NCBI GenBank assembly: GCA_034766995.1
Contig: CM068313.1
Span: 57,852,377 to 57,916,376 of the forward strand
DNA length: 64,000 bases
Source of the DNA: Acanthacorydalis orientalis
Taxonomy: Eukaryota > Arthropoda > Insecta > Megaloptera > Corydalidae
Direction: 5' to 3'
Each line of letters begins with the position of its first letter. Position 1 is the stretch's first letter. Below the pieces are notes generated by a model that was given only the letters and a program-made list of their open reading frames with translations, was not told where the DNA came from and made no database searches. The translations under genes and the position numbers were made by a program. Below, one piece after another: positions 24,385-37,219 of this stretch.

Positions 24385-25003
24385 TAGGAATAAAAAATCA
24401 TTTGATTTCTTTAAATGGAATCAATCATAACCTCTATTTCAAAGTAAAATATTTTCGCTTCGTTTTAGGATTTTGAAGTGTTTACCTTAACATTTAAAAA
24501 CATTATATATCTTGACCAAGCAGCTAGCATAACCTCACAAAACATTAGTTTACACGTTAATGCCCGAAAAACAGCAAATTAGGTTAAATTTTTACATTTC
24601 AACTGAAAAAAATGCTGCCAAATCCACGGGAATGATTTATTTACCTTTAAGGTAACATGTTGTGAAACATGAAACATAAAAAATTCATACACTGCATAGT
24701 TTTCTCATTCCAGATAAAAAGTGCTTCCGAAGCCACGGAATGATTTGTTCAGCCTTCATGGAAGAGGTTTTGATGCATAAAGTTTGCAAAAACTACTAAA
24801 ACAATTCAAGACTTACAAAAATTCATTATGATTTCATCGACTCAATTCCGTCATTTTATTTCGATAAGAGATTCATCAGTTACTCTATAGATAGAGCAAA
24901 TTTATATAAAATAATGAGGAATATTTTGAGGATTGAAATCGATTCCATTTTTCTGTAAACATTTTTTATAAAAAAGAGCATCGAATTCAATTGTGCATCT
25001 GTA
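24385..25003 (+). mobile_element. non-autonomous mariner (TTAGGT..TAAATTAAT family)
   Basis: The left end runs from about 24385 and the right end (ATCGAATTCAATTGTGCATC) stops near 25003; reverse-complemented it fits the left end of the 54.08-kb copy. The N-terminal coding block near 24558 (MPEKQQIR, then LKKNAAKSTG) appears, and a second worn copy of the same block follows near 24715, as if part of the element were duplicated in tandem. The catalytic core is absent. Confidence 0.6.
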
Positions 25004-26150
25004 CATTAACAACCAATTAATATAACAAAACACATTAATAACCAAATACAATAACTAACTTCTAATTAAATGAATTAAACAATTTGTAAATGTATAAATT
25101 CTGACTAAAGAACATTAATAAATTGCATGTCTTGATTATATACTGAACAGCATGAGAAGTGGAACTAAAGAATGTTTTTAATCCTCGTGACAAATAAAAC
25201 GAGAAGTGCATACAAAAAAGAAATTATGAACACTTGGTTATTTTAAGCAAACAATGGAATTTCTTTGCGTTGTTTCATTCTCATGTTTTGTGTTAGTTTA
25301 TTGTAAAACAGTGTAGACAAACTTACATCTGCGATATATTTTTCTACTATTACTCCATTTTAAGGAAAATAACAATAATTCATTAAATACAGAATTTCAT
25401 TTTTATAAAATGGACAACTTAATAAGTTAAAATACAACTATGACTCAAAGGTATGATCAAATTAAAGATGGTTAAATATTTCTCACATTTAATGTCTTAT
25501 TATTGTAAAATGTGAAATAACAGGTTGTATTAATTTTTAAATGATTTTTTTTATTAAAAAAATAAGATCAAAATTTTAAAAATATTTTTTACAAACTAAC
25601 TGATTGTCAGTAAAATTTCTAATCAATTTTCTGAAAATATGTCATCTATGCATAATATAAATACACAAGCATGTCATGGTGCACCATGAAGTGCAGACGT
25701 ACAACATTGTGCATAGTTTAATTACCTCTCGGGAGATTAATTAATCATAAACTAGCTTTATTATATTCAGTAACTTTATACATATTAGATAAATGATAAG
25801 ACAGTACCTGCAGTACTACGTTATTATTGCATTCAGGTCGCTGTAATTATGATGAAGAATGCAATTAAGTAACACTCGGACTAATTTAAAGTTTATTATA
25901 ACATTTTTCAGCTATAATAATCGTTATCAATTTTTAATAGGTATTTAAATTAACTAATAAAATATTTTATTTCCTCTGACAGTTCTGCAATATTGTTTAT
26001 TTCGTTTACATAGTTTATCATAATTTATCAAATTTTTAACGTTTTACAAGATACTCTGACACATTTATTTAATCGAAACACATTCAATTCATATTTTTTT
26101 AAATTTGAATTTTATTTCATTGATTTTTAGGGTAAGAAGTAGTATAGACT
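25004..26150. other. AT-rich sequence, no supported gene
   Basis: No coding match. A perfect 16-base palindrome lies at 25674-25689 (TCATGGTGCACCATGA). Confidence 0.55.
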
Positions 26151-26271
26151 AATTCAGTTCAGGTTTTCATATAAAAGTATTAAAAAAAATGCAAAAACCG
26201 AAAAAAATAACATGACTTTTTTAATTTTTGAGATTTTTTTAATACTTTTATGTAGAAACCTAAATTAAATC
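26151..26271. mobile_element. 121-bp hairpin MITE (copy A)
   Basis: The left arm (from 26152) includes CATATAAAAGTATTAAAAAA and the right arm is its inverted, slightly diverged copy (26234-26270). Together they leave only about 45 bases of loop. The second copy at 48.53 kb shares the arms and an internal AACATGA. No coding capacity. Confidence 0.7.
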
Positions 26272-26416
26272 TCCACATACAAGCAGAATTTTTTAAATGG
26301 AGTTAAAACTTTCAATTATCTCTTTCTACATACAAAATGAAAATTATCCACAAAAAACTTTATAAAACAACTACGTTGCAATATATCTTCGATAATGATT
26401 TTATAAACATACTAAC

Positions 26417-26419
<3 letters not shown>

Positions 26420-26468
<49 letters not shown>

Positions 26469-26553
26469 TATATAAGTATATATATATTTATGTATATATA
26501 TATTTATGTATATATATATACATTTATAATAAGTATATATATATATATATATA
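26420..26553. repeat. (AT)n microsatellite
   Basis: About 130 bases with GTACAT and TTTATGTA interruptions. An 18-20 base sequence (AAACAACTACGTTGC) lies on both sides of it (26366-26380 and 26554-26568), suggesting a small duplication around the tract. Confidence 0.9.
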
Positions 26554-26771
26554 AAACAACTACGTTGCGATATATCTGTGATAATAATTATAAATTCATA
26601 AATAAGTCTTAAAAAATATATTTATTGTTTCATTTGGTTATATGTAGAGGATTATAATTGACAAGTAGGCGAGTGCAGGGAGCACATGGTGTTGACGAAC
26701 CCCCATAGTATGATATAAAGAAAATTTTCGTTTCCTATTCATTTATTAATTAATTAAGAATGATTTATTGA

Positions 26772-26776
<5 letters not shown>

Positions 26777-26818
<42 letters not shown>
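26777..26818. repeat. (AT)n microsatellite
   Basis: About 42 bases of TA dinucleotide just before the FQQDGAT-type relic. Confidence 0.93.
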
Positions 26819-26820
<2 letters not shown>

Positions 26821-26954
26821 TTGGGTTCAGCGACACTGACATCGAATATAATTACTGCACGATTATTTAATTGGAAAAAAAAATTTTTAAGTCACTATTT
26901 TTGTTCTTTAAGGATATTTTTTTGATACATTAAATGCACTGTCACTTAACATAC

Positions 26955-27600
26955 GGGGAGAGAGTGAAATGTTCCGCCACGCAGATAGTTTTTCAAATCC
27001 ACTTCACGCTCGGTCGAAATGTTGCTGATCCTGACCGGAAAACCATATTGCTATAGGTAAAAAAATTCATTGCCACAGGTTTGGTGTTGAAGTGAAAACT
27101 ACCTGAAAGACCAAATAAAATGGCAATCTTGTGAGACAGTCAATTGTGCAATCTCCCAAACGTTCAGCCCGTAAACATGTTTCCGCCTTGAGGTTGTCTG
27201 ATCGAACTCTTAGGATAATTTTACATTCGGTAAATCACAGAGCTTGGTTATTTGGATGTGTGGTTTTATCATAATGCGGCGATCGCTCATTCGGTGAGCA
27301 AATCAATGGAAATTTTGAAAATATCGTTCCTAGAGCATATTCATGGGCATTCAAGGCTATTTCCTGCACATTCACCTGATCTCAGTCATTGTGAATTTTT
27401 GTTTCAGATCATATAAGAGTTGATATCTACAAATATCGACCAACAACGATTAATAAACTAAAAGTTATGTCAAAAAATTGTTTCGATAACGCCGGAAATG
27501 ACTAGCCGAGTGATTTGAAACTTCACAAACCAACTCCAAATGTATATTACGAATGAAGGCTACCATCTGGACGATATCATATTAAAAACCAATGAAAAAC
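26955..27600 (+). mobile_element. mariner-superfamily relic, FQQDGAT lineage (copy 3)
   Basis: Shifted frames read SPKRSARKHVSALRLSDRTL, then LGYLDVWFYHNAAIAHS, SMEILKISFLEHIHGH, HSPDLSHCEFLF and near the end EGYHLDDI. The family pattern is VWFQQDGATAHTS and SPDLSPCDFFLWG. Second Asp reads Asn and third reads Glu, so the copy is dead. The region between the N-terminal part and VWFYHN is largely deleted, including the first catalytic Asp. Confidence 0.75.
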
Positions 27601-28764
27601 TCTATTTCATGTACTTTTAGATTATCTAATAAAATTTTGTACAGCAATGCACCATGCTTTTTTTGTTAACCTTTAAAATCTGTGAGGTTTTTGCCGCACT
27701 CTGTATGGCAAAGCTTAGAAAATAAAATTGAGTTTATTTAAATTTTGTTCTTTTATACTTGTTTAAATATTAGTTATTTATTTTCCTTTTACATCAACTG
27801 ATAATAAAATTGCATACAATATATGTGCAAATTGTAAAATTATTTAAGTAAATACTTGATTTATAATCTTAACGCCTACATATACAAGAAATGCAGTTTT
27901 GTCTATAAATACCTAACGAATTATGTTTTTATTAAGATACATTTTTCGAAATATCAGAATAAAACGCACAATGAATAATTCACAATGAGCAGAAAATTGT
28001 GTTTATTTAATCTGAAATTCAGATATTTTATAATAGCGTGAAATGCATCTCATTAGGTTACGTAATGAACAGATTTCCACAATCCTTAAAAAATATCTGC
28101 CTCTTCGCTCCTGATGAATAAATTGTTACGAATTTTCATCCTTTTTTTCATATTTTTTACGCTTACGCTTTCGTGGTTACTGAATAATTATTACGCGTGA
28201 TTTTTTCCTTCGCACATATAAACGCCAGAAACTGGAAATTCAATAAAAATACAATTAGTATATTTTAATCGCGAAACGAAAATGCTTTTAGATTGCGAAT
28301 TTTCACGTTGAAGTAAAAGAGGCATTATATAAATAATATATTAATTTAAATGATTTAATATTGGTGTAATCACAAATTAAAACTTTACTATGTATTATAA
28401 TTTTTCGAAAATATTTATATATTTATAAAAAATTCTATTTACATACGAAACAGATATTTTCCTTTAAGTTATAAAAGAATCATAGCTATTTATTGAAACA
28501 ATGAATTTTTGTATAAAATGTAGAAAACGGGGTTTATTTTATATACTAATTTCACTGCTTACTGTTTAGGAACATAAAGTAGTAAGTTATTTAAATATGA
28601 GTAAAAATATAACTTGATTTTTTTAAGGTTAAACTCAAGACACTGCGATTATAAGAAAGATATATAGATATTAAAGAAATAAAATGATTTATTTCCTCAT
28701 TTACTTGTTGGAATCGGTAGGGGGAAAGGGTGCTGAAACTTTTAAATAAATATTTTTCAATTAA
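27601..28764. other. AT-rich sequence, no supported gene
   Basis: Short frames only. The part at about 28080-28250 is slightly GC-richer with a few CpG sites. Confidence 0.5.
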
Positions 28765-29592
28765 TTGAAATTTTTTTATCGCAAACAAAAAAAATTTGCA
28801 AATTTGTCGGTTACAAAGAAATATATTGATGCAGATTAACAATTAAAAATTTCACATTATCTGATATATCGTGAAAAGATTGTTGATAATACTCAGAAAA
28901 ACATAAATCTCTTGATTAAAAACGTTCAAAGCGGAAAAAATTATTACAATTAAAAATTTACAGAAATAACATTATTGTTGAGTGTGAAAAACTTTGAAAC
29001 AAATGTGCACAAAACAGTTTCAAATCGGACATATCTAGTACCTGAGCGTCAAATCTCTAAATTTTTCTTACAATGATGTACTTTTTTTTAAAAAAAAATA
29101 TTATTGAACCTAATTCTACAGTTCACAATTTTTATAGGTTTTCAAATGAAAAAAACATGATTTTTCTGATTTTTTGACAACCGTATTTTTTTTAATCAAA
29201 GAAACAGTTATAAACTCAGTCTCATTGAAGAGAGATTTGTGACTTTTAAATATATTATCCAAAAGATAGCGCTCTGAGACCATAGTTTCTTTGGAAAACA
29301 TCAATAGATAACTAGAGCCACGCCCGACGTCCGGTTTAGGTATGTATATTATTAATGTATGTGTGTGTATATATATATATATATATTAATATATCTATAT
29401 TAGTTAATATATGTATATTTAATGTAATATATGTAGGGTAGACCGCAGCTAAGTGAACCGTTTTTTTTTAAATCGTTTTTTATTAATAAAATAAATGTGA
29501 ATCTCAAAATAAACTAGACTATTGTAAAGGTAAAACCATTATCTACAAAAATGTAGAGGCAGTTTTATAATTTATTTCGTATTTTTCTCGTT
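28765..29592. repeat. duplicated segment, copy A
   Basis: This segment aligns by eye with 36330-37219. Shared landmarks are TCTGATATATCGTG, AATTTTTATAGGTTTTCAAAT, GCGCTCTGAGACCATAGTTT, GGAAAACATCAATAGAT and CACGCCCGACGTCCGGTTTA, followed by an (AT)n tract and then the pogo-type terminal repeat with ACAAAAATGTAGAGGCAGTTTT. Because the match crosses the boundary between repeat, microsatellite and transposon end, it looks like a segmental duplication and not two insertions of one transposon. Confidence 0.8.
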
Positions 29593-31093
29593 ATTTAAGA
29601 AAAAGTTAAGACGTGGAAAACTTTGAATTTCGAAATTTCCGGGCCTAAGTGGACCTCCCACCAGTGTTAAGTGAACCGCTATATTCAAAATTGGTTAAAA
29701 ATAAAAAACAATAAAGCACTTTTATCATGAAAAATATTTAATACATTTTATTAAGCATGTTTTCCATAATTTACAGGTATTGTATAAAACTTTTTTTCTA
29801 AATTAAGGCAGGAAAAAAATATTTAGATTCGGATTATTGTAAACTACCGTTTTTTTTCAATCGTTCTCTCTTCTTGGAAGCCAATTCCTTTTCGTAGGAG
29901 TCCCTTTTTTCCTTTGTTTAGTCCTCTCCTAATCATCTGTTAGATCCTTCAGAATAGGCGAGTCTGTGAGAATAGCACTTCTTCAGCACTACGTCCTTTC
30001 AAAGTCTACTTTATCGGATCGGCTTTCAGGTTTGCTCTAATCCTTTCAAACATCAATTCAAAATCCGTTGGATTTTCGAGAGAACGACGAGTCGATGCCA
30101 GGCTTATCTGCGGCGGACTCATCGGTGACGAAGTTAGTGGAGTCAGTCCTGGCTGCGAAGAATTTGGTGGTGTAAGGCAGGGTTGCAATAATTTTTGAAC
30201 ACTGTAAGTCGACTTCATCTAATTCATCCACGTCGAATTCCACTATGACGACATCATTTAGGCCGCTAGACACGCTCGGTTGGACGACTCCGTTTGCGTC
30301 AATGAATCCATCTCGAAGAGCCGCGACTCTGCATGGTGTCTGCACCATTGTGATCTCTGTTTCGTCCATGTTCCATATACAATGAGCCGGGAAATGATAC
30401 TTGTCCAGTACTTTTTCCAACATCCCAAACAATCAGTTAATATTTGTCCTGTTGAAGCTCATGGCACGTGCTAAAATTTTTTGTTTCCAGCTTCCGTACG
30501 AAGACTATTATATTTCTCTTGAGATATGCTGTTAACCAATTTTCTCAGACCATTCGCACTTCTTTCCAAAATTCTGGAACTGCCAAATTCAATTTTATAA
30601 CGTATTCATACGATAAAGTCCGCGTCTCATTTGGGGAGAGACTGAAGTACATATCGTTGCAATGCTCCAGATACTCCATTTGTAGAAAAAATAAGTTTAA
30701 AAAAAATCAAAACAAAATTGATATCAGGTTCACTAAGCTCCGCACGCACATTTCAAATTTAATTATAAAAAAATATATTAATATCCTAAATATGTCAAAA
30801 AAAGTAACAGTATTGTATTCAGGAGTCCTTAAAATTCTATAATCACTTACATTATGAATTGTTTACAATAAACAGTTGTAAATAATTGAAAATTTCTACG
30901 GGAATAAAATTCACTTCCGCACTAGTGAAATACTCAAAGCGTAATAAAACCGGAACCATTATACCGAACTTTACTTAACTACGTTGGTCACATGGTGGCA
31001 TTAATAGAAATACACAGTAATAAAGGCGAGTTTATTTAACGTTTTTACCTGGGTCAAAAATCAAAGGTTCACTTAGCTCCAGTCTTTCCTACA
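29432..31093 (-). mobile_element. pogo-type element, internally deleted, both ends present
   Basis: The left end reads TGTAGGGTAGACCGCAGCTA followed by AGTGAACCG. The right end, reverse-complemented, reads TGTAGGAAAGACTGGAGCTA followed by AGTGAACC. Between them, on the minus strand, lies a transposase fragment of the Tigger/jerky type. The same AAGTGAACC word also recurs inside (near 29670 and, inverted, near 30727). The element is 1.66 kb and lacks most of the catalytic domain. Its left end, with flanking DNA, is duplicated near 37.06 kb. Confidence 0.82.
30058..30700 (-). pseudogene. pogo/Tigger-type transposase fragment
   Basis: On the minus strand, frames from about 30680 read MEYLEHCNDMYFSLSPNETR, LSYEYVIKLNLAVPEFWKEV, then a junction into the 124-codon open frame at 30432-30058 with VLDKYHFPAHCIWNMDETEI. 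The Asp in NMDET is the first catalytic residue and is kept. After RVAALRDGF the frame jumps to an acidic, Ser/Thr-rich tail (VVIVEFDVDELDEVD), skipping the part that should hold the second and third Asp. The protein could bind DNA at best if ever made, but stops and shifts argue against that. Confidence 0.75.
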
Positions 31094-31194
31094 TTATTGA
31101 AAATTAAGTATTCTGCAGAATGGGTCACCAATCGTGCTATCAAAAAAATTATATGCACATTATTTCAATTTTATTACATATTTTTCCAGAATAA

Positions 31195-32040
31195 TTGTCA
31201 TTAAATAAAATGTTAAACATGAAAAGGGTTCAAGATGATCAACAAATTAGAGTACTACAATTGTACTTCAGGCTAAACTCTCTCTTTGTGGTCCAACAAG
31301 GATTGAGGAATGAAAGAGTATGCGATATTCTCAGTCGATGGACAATCGGTCGGTTTGTAAAACAATCCAATGAGAGAGATAGTATAAAAAGAACACCTTA
31401 CCATCGAAATCAGGGACGTTTTTTAACCATAGATGAATGTTAGATTTAGAGCTACACACCAGAATCAAGACAGCGGATAAACGCGCTGGAACGACTCCGA
31501 AGAAGGTAAAGTCGGTTGACTTGATTGAAAAGGTGATGGCGTCAGTTTTATGTGATGTGAAAGGAAAACTCTTGGTCAACTATCTTCAGAAGGGAAAAAC
31601 AGTTACTAGCTAATACTAGGCAGCACTATGGGAGTCATTGAAGGCTGCGATCTTGGAAAAACATCGAAGAGTGGCAAACAAAAAAGTATTGTTTCACCAT
31701 GACAATGCACCGACTAATTCAAGCATTGTCGTTCTGCAAAATTGACCGAATTGAAGTTTGAAATCCACTGTATTTGCCTAATTTGGTTCACCTGGATTAC
31801 CATTGTTCCCAAAACTCAAAATTGTCCTGGTTGAAAGCTATTTAGATCGAATTAATAGGTGAGATAGAGGCCGTAAACGGATATTTTGAAGATATAGAAT
31901 AAACCCATTGCTAAAATGGAATCTCAATGCTGGACAAACGTTGGGACAAGTACGTTGAGCTTCGAGAGTGTTATGTCAAAAAATAAAGTACATTTGGAAA
32001 CTGAATCTGTTGTCTCTAATATCGAACCAAATTACTCTAA
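31195..32040 (+). mobile_element. mariner relic, irritans-like
   Basis: Broken frames give LTIDEC, SYTPESRQ, VMASVLCDVKGNLLVNYL, YYAALWESLKAAILEKHRR, VANKKVLFHHDNAPTNSS, LVHLDYHC and, at the end, LDKRWDKYVELRECYVKK. All three catalytic Asp can still be seen (IDEC, HHDN, HLDYH), but stops follow the first and the frame shifts several times. An 82-codon N-terminal frame (31195-31443) joins the first Asp region too soon, so the helix-turn-helix part is largely deleted. Confidence 0.75.
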
Positions 32041-32738
32041 ACCGTAATTGCATATACAATGAAGAATTTTGCGAAACACTAATAATATTTAAAGTAATTA
32101 GTTATTAGAAGTATATATTCCTTTTTAAATAGTTTTAAAGATTGAAAATTAAAAAACAGACAAAATAGTTATTTTCTTATTATTAATCAGTAGTTGCAGT
32201 ACTTGTCAAATAAAATATTTTGTTGCTGGAACAATACAATACAAGTTATTGCAGCCTTAATGATTTGGGAACAAAATAACTTAAAAAGGTCAAAATTCAA
32301 ATAAACAGGAAAATTTCCAAAATTCCCATCAAGGTAAAATTTAATTATATAAGAATGCTTAGATATAAAAATAACCTGACGATTAGAATAAATGGAAATG
32401 CGCATAACAGATTTAAAAGAATATGAATGATCAGTTAGGTTGTTAAACATGCTTAATCAGAAAAAAATGTGGTAGGCTGAATAATTCATTTATAAAATTG
32501 TATTTACTCTTGAAACTATTATTAACTATTGAATTTTCTTTTTGTAGCAAGGTTTGTGTCCCACCCTATAATTAAGACATAATTTTTACCAAGTTTTTAT
32601 ACCTAACTAATTTTGCATCTTAAATAAAGATACTAAAAAAGATTTCACCTATTGATAATATTTAATTAAATACATGAGTTTAACTTCTCCATTTTGATGA
32701 TAAATAACAAGATTGTTTTTAATGAATAACTGTACAAC
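32041..32738. other. AT-rich sequence, nothing recognised
   Basis: No coding or repeat match. Confidence 0.6.
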
Positions 32739-32811
32739 TATTTGATTCATAGATTGCATACTCTACGTAATTATCAGAGTTATGTAGAGTATGTACTCCA
32801 TGAATCAAGTA
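32739..32811. other. strong 73-nt hairpin, possible miRNA precursor or MITE
   Basis: Left arm 32739-32770 pairs with right arm 32780-32811 around a 9-nt loop (TTATCAGAG). As plus-strand RNA the 32 positions give 27 Watson-Crick pairs, three G-U pairs and two mismatches. The arms contain GCATACTCTACGTAA and TTATGTAGAGTATGT. It is not an AT microsatellite. The related peptides read from both strands here are a side effect of this inverted repeat. Confidence 0.6.
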
Positions 32812-33402
32812 CTCATAAATACAATTACTGCATAATTTATACATACGAGAAAAGGTTAAAAACTTCGCTGAATAATAATGAAGTACAGAATAGGATGATC
32901 TTGTATTTATACGGTCAAAAGTAGGTCTCTTCAGCAGTATACGTATCAACTTGCAAGTCATTCTGAATAGTACTGTACAAGTTATTACTCGAAATACACG
33001 TCAAATTGGAAAAAAAGTCCCCAAAATGGACCACTTTCAGATTTTCACTGTCAATAAATCCTTACAAAACAAGAAAAAACGTATTAAATGACTATAGGGA
33101 AGATGAAATCAGTTTAAGGTAAATCTAGCCCCAATAAAACTATGATTATTAAATAAAATGGTTTCTCAATGCAAGCAAAGAGTTAAAAAAAGAAGATCCG
33201 CGTTCAAAAAGATCTATCGAGGCAACTTCAACAGCATCTTCGAGGCAACTTGTTAAAAAAGTAGAGAAATTAATATTATATGGTAAAGAACAATCAACAT
33301 TTTTAGGTGACATTGTTGCAAAAAAATGTTTTGAAAAAAGAAATTCTTATCATAAAATAACATTTATATTATAAAAAACAAAACAAAAAAAATTCGAAAA
33401 GA
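32812..33402. other. AT-rich sequence, nothing recognised
   Basis: No coding or repeat match. Confidence 0.55.
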
Positions 33403-33465
33403 AGAATTGAACCCGAAACTCCAGCGTGGTTGACTGGTTTACCTAATAAACTATGCCACGCTATC
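33403..33465 (-). other. tRNA-like sequence, possible SINE head
   Basis: On the minus strand, TGGCATAGTTTATTAGG resembles a box A and GGGTTCAATTC a box B, about the right distance apart. CCAGT and GCTGG between them can form an anticodon-like stem with a 7-nt loop. The acceptor and T stems do not pair, and the residue at position 33 is A and not T. This is therefore not a working tRNA; a worn tRNA-derived SINE is possible. Confidence 0.3.
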
Positions 33466-33529
33466 ATTTAATATACTTGCACTGAGACTAATTACACGGT
33501 ACTCATTCGTTTTCTTGATACTTTGAGCC

Positions 33530-33668
33530 CTGTTTTCTTCCGAACGGCGCAAAAGTGCATCAACGTGTTAAGGGAACATAAACTAGGGGTCCCTACCTAC
33601 CAAACCACGGACCCTCGAGCGATTCGAGTTCCCCTCGTCGGCGCCCTCTCCTTGTAAGTCTTCAAAAC
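33530..33668. other. GC-rich unique island
   Basis: A compact block around GGGGTCCCTACC, GACCCTCGAGCGATTCG and CCTCGTCGGCGCCCTCTCC, far richer in GC than its surroundings. No reading frame or transposon motif. Together with the tRNA-like stretch it could be one non-coding repeat or an untranslated exon. Confidence 0.35.
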
Positions 33669-33862
33669 CCATTTGAAATATCCCAGCTAAATGGCCAAAT
33701 TACAGAACAACATAGGGGAGACTGGGGAAAATTATTCTTCAAAATCTCAAAATGTGACATTAACCGAAAATGGTCGCTGAAAACCGGCAAAGAATCTTGA
33801 AGAAAGAGGATAATATGCCCAATATAATATACTAACGGGGTGATAGATATAAAATACTACAA

Positions 33863-34603
<741 letters not shown>

Positions 34604-34666
<63 letters not shown>

Positions 34667-34672
34667 TAGGGG
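34604..34672. repeat. (AT)n microsatellite
   Basis: About 68 bases of TA dinucleotide before a minus-strand mariner relic. Confidence 0.95.
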
Positions 34673-34849
34673 TACCTATGAGTAATCAATTATTTAAATT
34701 TAAACACACATATAAGTCCATATTTTTATCACTTTCTAATCAATTACATATTCGTCATCATTATCCACAACTTTTGGCAACTATTCTGTAAATTTTCAGT
34801 TCATCTCTTATAAAAATATGCTGACTGTGATGAAAAATATGATTCAAGG

Positions 34850-35690
34850 TGAACTTGAACATCACTGACATTTCGAAACTTTTTATTTATAAGAGAATGT
34901 TTGGTAGATCTAAACAAATGGTGCAATATTGGGTGATTATGGAGGTTGCGGTAAAACTTGTGAGTCAAGCTTCTTTACTTTTTCGTGAGTTGTTTTTGCT
35001 GCATGGGGTCTGGCACTATCATGTTACAGTTTGATGCATTTTCTGTTGACCAGAGCCGGTAATTTTTTTAAAAAATTCGTTATGTAACTATTCTAATTGT
35101 TGACAATAAACACCGGTAATTTTATCACCCGGTTTTAGTATCTCAAAATGAATTATGCCAAACGTACATTTAAGAGCACTTTTTTAATATAAGGCCCGGT
35201 TTAGGTGTGGGTATATCTGGTTGGTCCGGAAAAAGCAATTGATTGGAGTGTTCCAACTTACTGAATAAAACCCATTCTCATCACCGGTAATGATTTTGCC
35301 AAGAAAGGGATGATTTCGTTTTTTAGTTAATAACGATATAGAAATTGTTCATCGTTAATATTTGTTTATATTTGAAAATTGATATGGAACCAAAATGCCT
35401 TGCCCAAATACTTCTCCGATTTCATAAAGGTGTCTTTCCACTGTAGACCAAGTGAGTCAACTATTTCTTGAACGGTCAATTTTGAATCTAACTCAACTAT
35501 TGATTTTGAAGTATCAATATCGAATTCAGCAAGTAGCCTACTTCTAACACTATCAGATAAGTTAAAATCACCACTGGAAAATTTTTGAGCCAACATTGGC
35601 ACTTATTAAACTTGGAAACATTCCCGTAGATATCATAATTTTTTCATTGTAGTTCTTGCGATAAGTCACGATTGAAAATGAAACAACATG
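34850..35690 (-). mobile_element. mariner relic, mellifera/mauritiana-like
   Basis: On the minus strand the frames read FSSGDFNLSDSVRSRLLAEF, LTVQEIVDSLGL, NDEQFLYRY, GIIHFEILKPGDKITGVYCQ and HDSARPHAAKTTHEKVKKLD, then SPNIAP. These are the helix-turn-helix, linker and catalytic regions of a mariner. The second Asp is kept (HDSARPH); the third region after SPNIAP is not readable. A 78-codon intact piece lies at 35366-35602. I cannot place it firmly in one subfamily. Confidence 0.72.
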
Positions 35691-35941
35691 CAATGACCTA
35701 TGTGTTCTTCTAAATGTCAGTAGTCTGCCATTCTGTTTAGGCATATCAGAAACCTTTTTTTATTCAGAACAATAAATCTACAATCTGTTTTACAATCTAT
35801 GACAGCAAAACACGTCTTCATATTTCAGTCTTCAAATTTTTTATTAGACATCTGTGGAAAAGAGAGTCCTTCAATCGTACAAAATGGTAAATTATTGAAG
35901 AAACATTTATCCAGCAGTGAATTGACAGAGGCTGATAATGA

Positions 35942-35957
35942 TAAATATATATATATT

Positions 35958-36030
<73 letters not shown>
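35942..36030. repeat. (AT)n microsatellite
   Basis: About 90 bases of AT dinucleotide with two TTTATA interruptions. Confidence 0.95.
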
Positions 36031-36038
<8 letters not shown>

Positions 36039-36329
36039 TCTTCATTTCAATATTTTATCTTTCTATATATAAAAAATTTCACAAAATTTCACTAAAAAAA
36101 TAACATGTGAAGAGAGTTTGTATTAAATTATTATTAACGATGATACTCGAAGTTGTACGAAATTTTCACGAAGAAATATGATATTGGTATTATAATAATT
36201 ATTGTTCTTTTTCCACGAATTTGAAAAAAGTGTGAATCATGTTATAGTGCTCATATAATGTGTGTTTTGTGGAACCGTCTTAATATCTGCCTAGTTATAT
36301 AGTTATGCCGTGGTAAAATTAAATTGATA

Positions 36330-36917
36330 TTCTTTTATCGTAAACAAAATAAAAATTGTAGATTTGCCGAATATAAGTATAAAAATGTTAATTTAGATTT
36401 GCCATTAGAAATTTCACATCTATCTGATATATCGTGGAAAATCGATGATAATACTCGAGGAAGCGTAAATCTTTTGACTGAAAACATATAATTCGAACTG
36501 AAAAAATGATTACAATTGAAAATTTGCAGAAGTAACACTACTGTTGAGTGAAAAATTTTTGAAACAAGTGTGCAGAAAACGGTTTCAAACCGATCACATC
36601 TTGTACCTGGACATAGATGTTTCTACATTTTTTGTATGCTTTCTTCCAATAATTTACTTTTAGAAGAAAAAATATTCGTCAACCCAATTCTCCAGTTCAT
36701 CATTTTTATAGGTTTTCAAATCAAGAAACCGCGATTTTTCTGATTTTTTTCACGACCGTATTTTTTTTAATCAAAGAAAGAGTTATAAACTAAGTCACAT
36801 TAAAGAAAGATTAGTGACTTAAATATATTATCCAAAAGACCGCGCTCTGAAACTATAGTTTCTTTGGAAAACATCAATAGATTCCTTGAGTCACGCCCGG
36901 CGTCCGGTTTATATCTG

Positions 36918-36979
<62 letters not shown>

Positions 36980-37219
36980 TAATATATGTGTATATTAATA
37001 TATGTAAATTTATTAATATATGTATATTTATTAATATATGTATATTTAATGAAATATATCTAGGGGAAACTGAGGTTAAGTGAACCGGTTTTCAAAAAAT
37101 CGTTTTTCGTTAACAAAATAAATGTGTATCTCAAAATAAACTATGCTATTTCCAAAATCAAACCCTTAACTACAAAAATGTATAGGCAGTTTTAAAATAT
37201 ATTTTGTATTTTTCTCGAC
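36330..37219. repeat. duplicated segment, copy B, with a truncated pogo-type end
   Basis: Second copy of the segment at 28765-29592. It ends with a pogo-type terminal repeat from about 37059 (CTAGGGGAAACTGAGGTTAAGTGAACCGG) whose inner part matches copy A as far as TTTTTCTCG, then stops. An (AT)n tract at 36923-36971 and loose TA-rich DNA to 37050 separate the two parts, as in copy A. Confidence 0.8.

Noticed and set aside
32719..32961. Similar peptides encoded on both strands, as if a small paired gene
   Set aside because: The similarity comes from the inverted repeat that forms the hairpin at 32739-32811.
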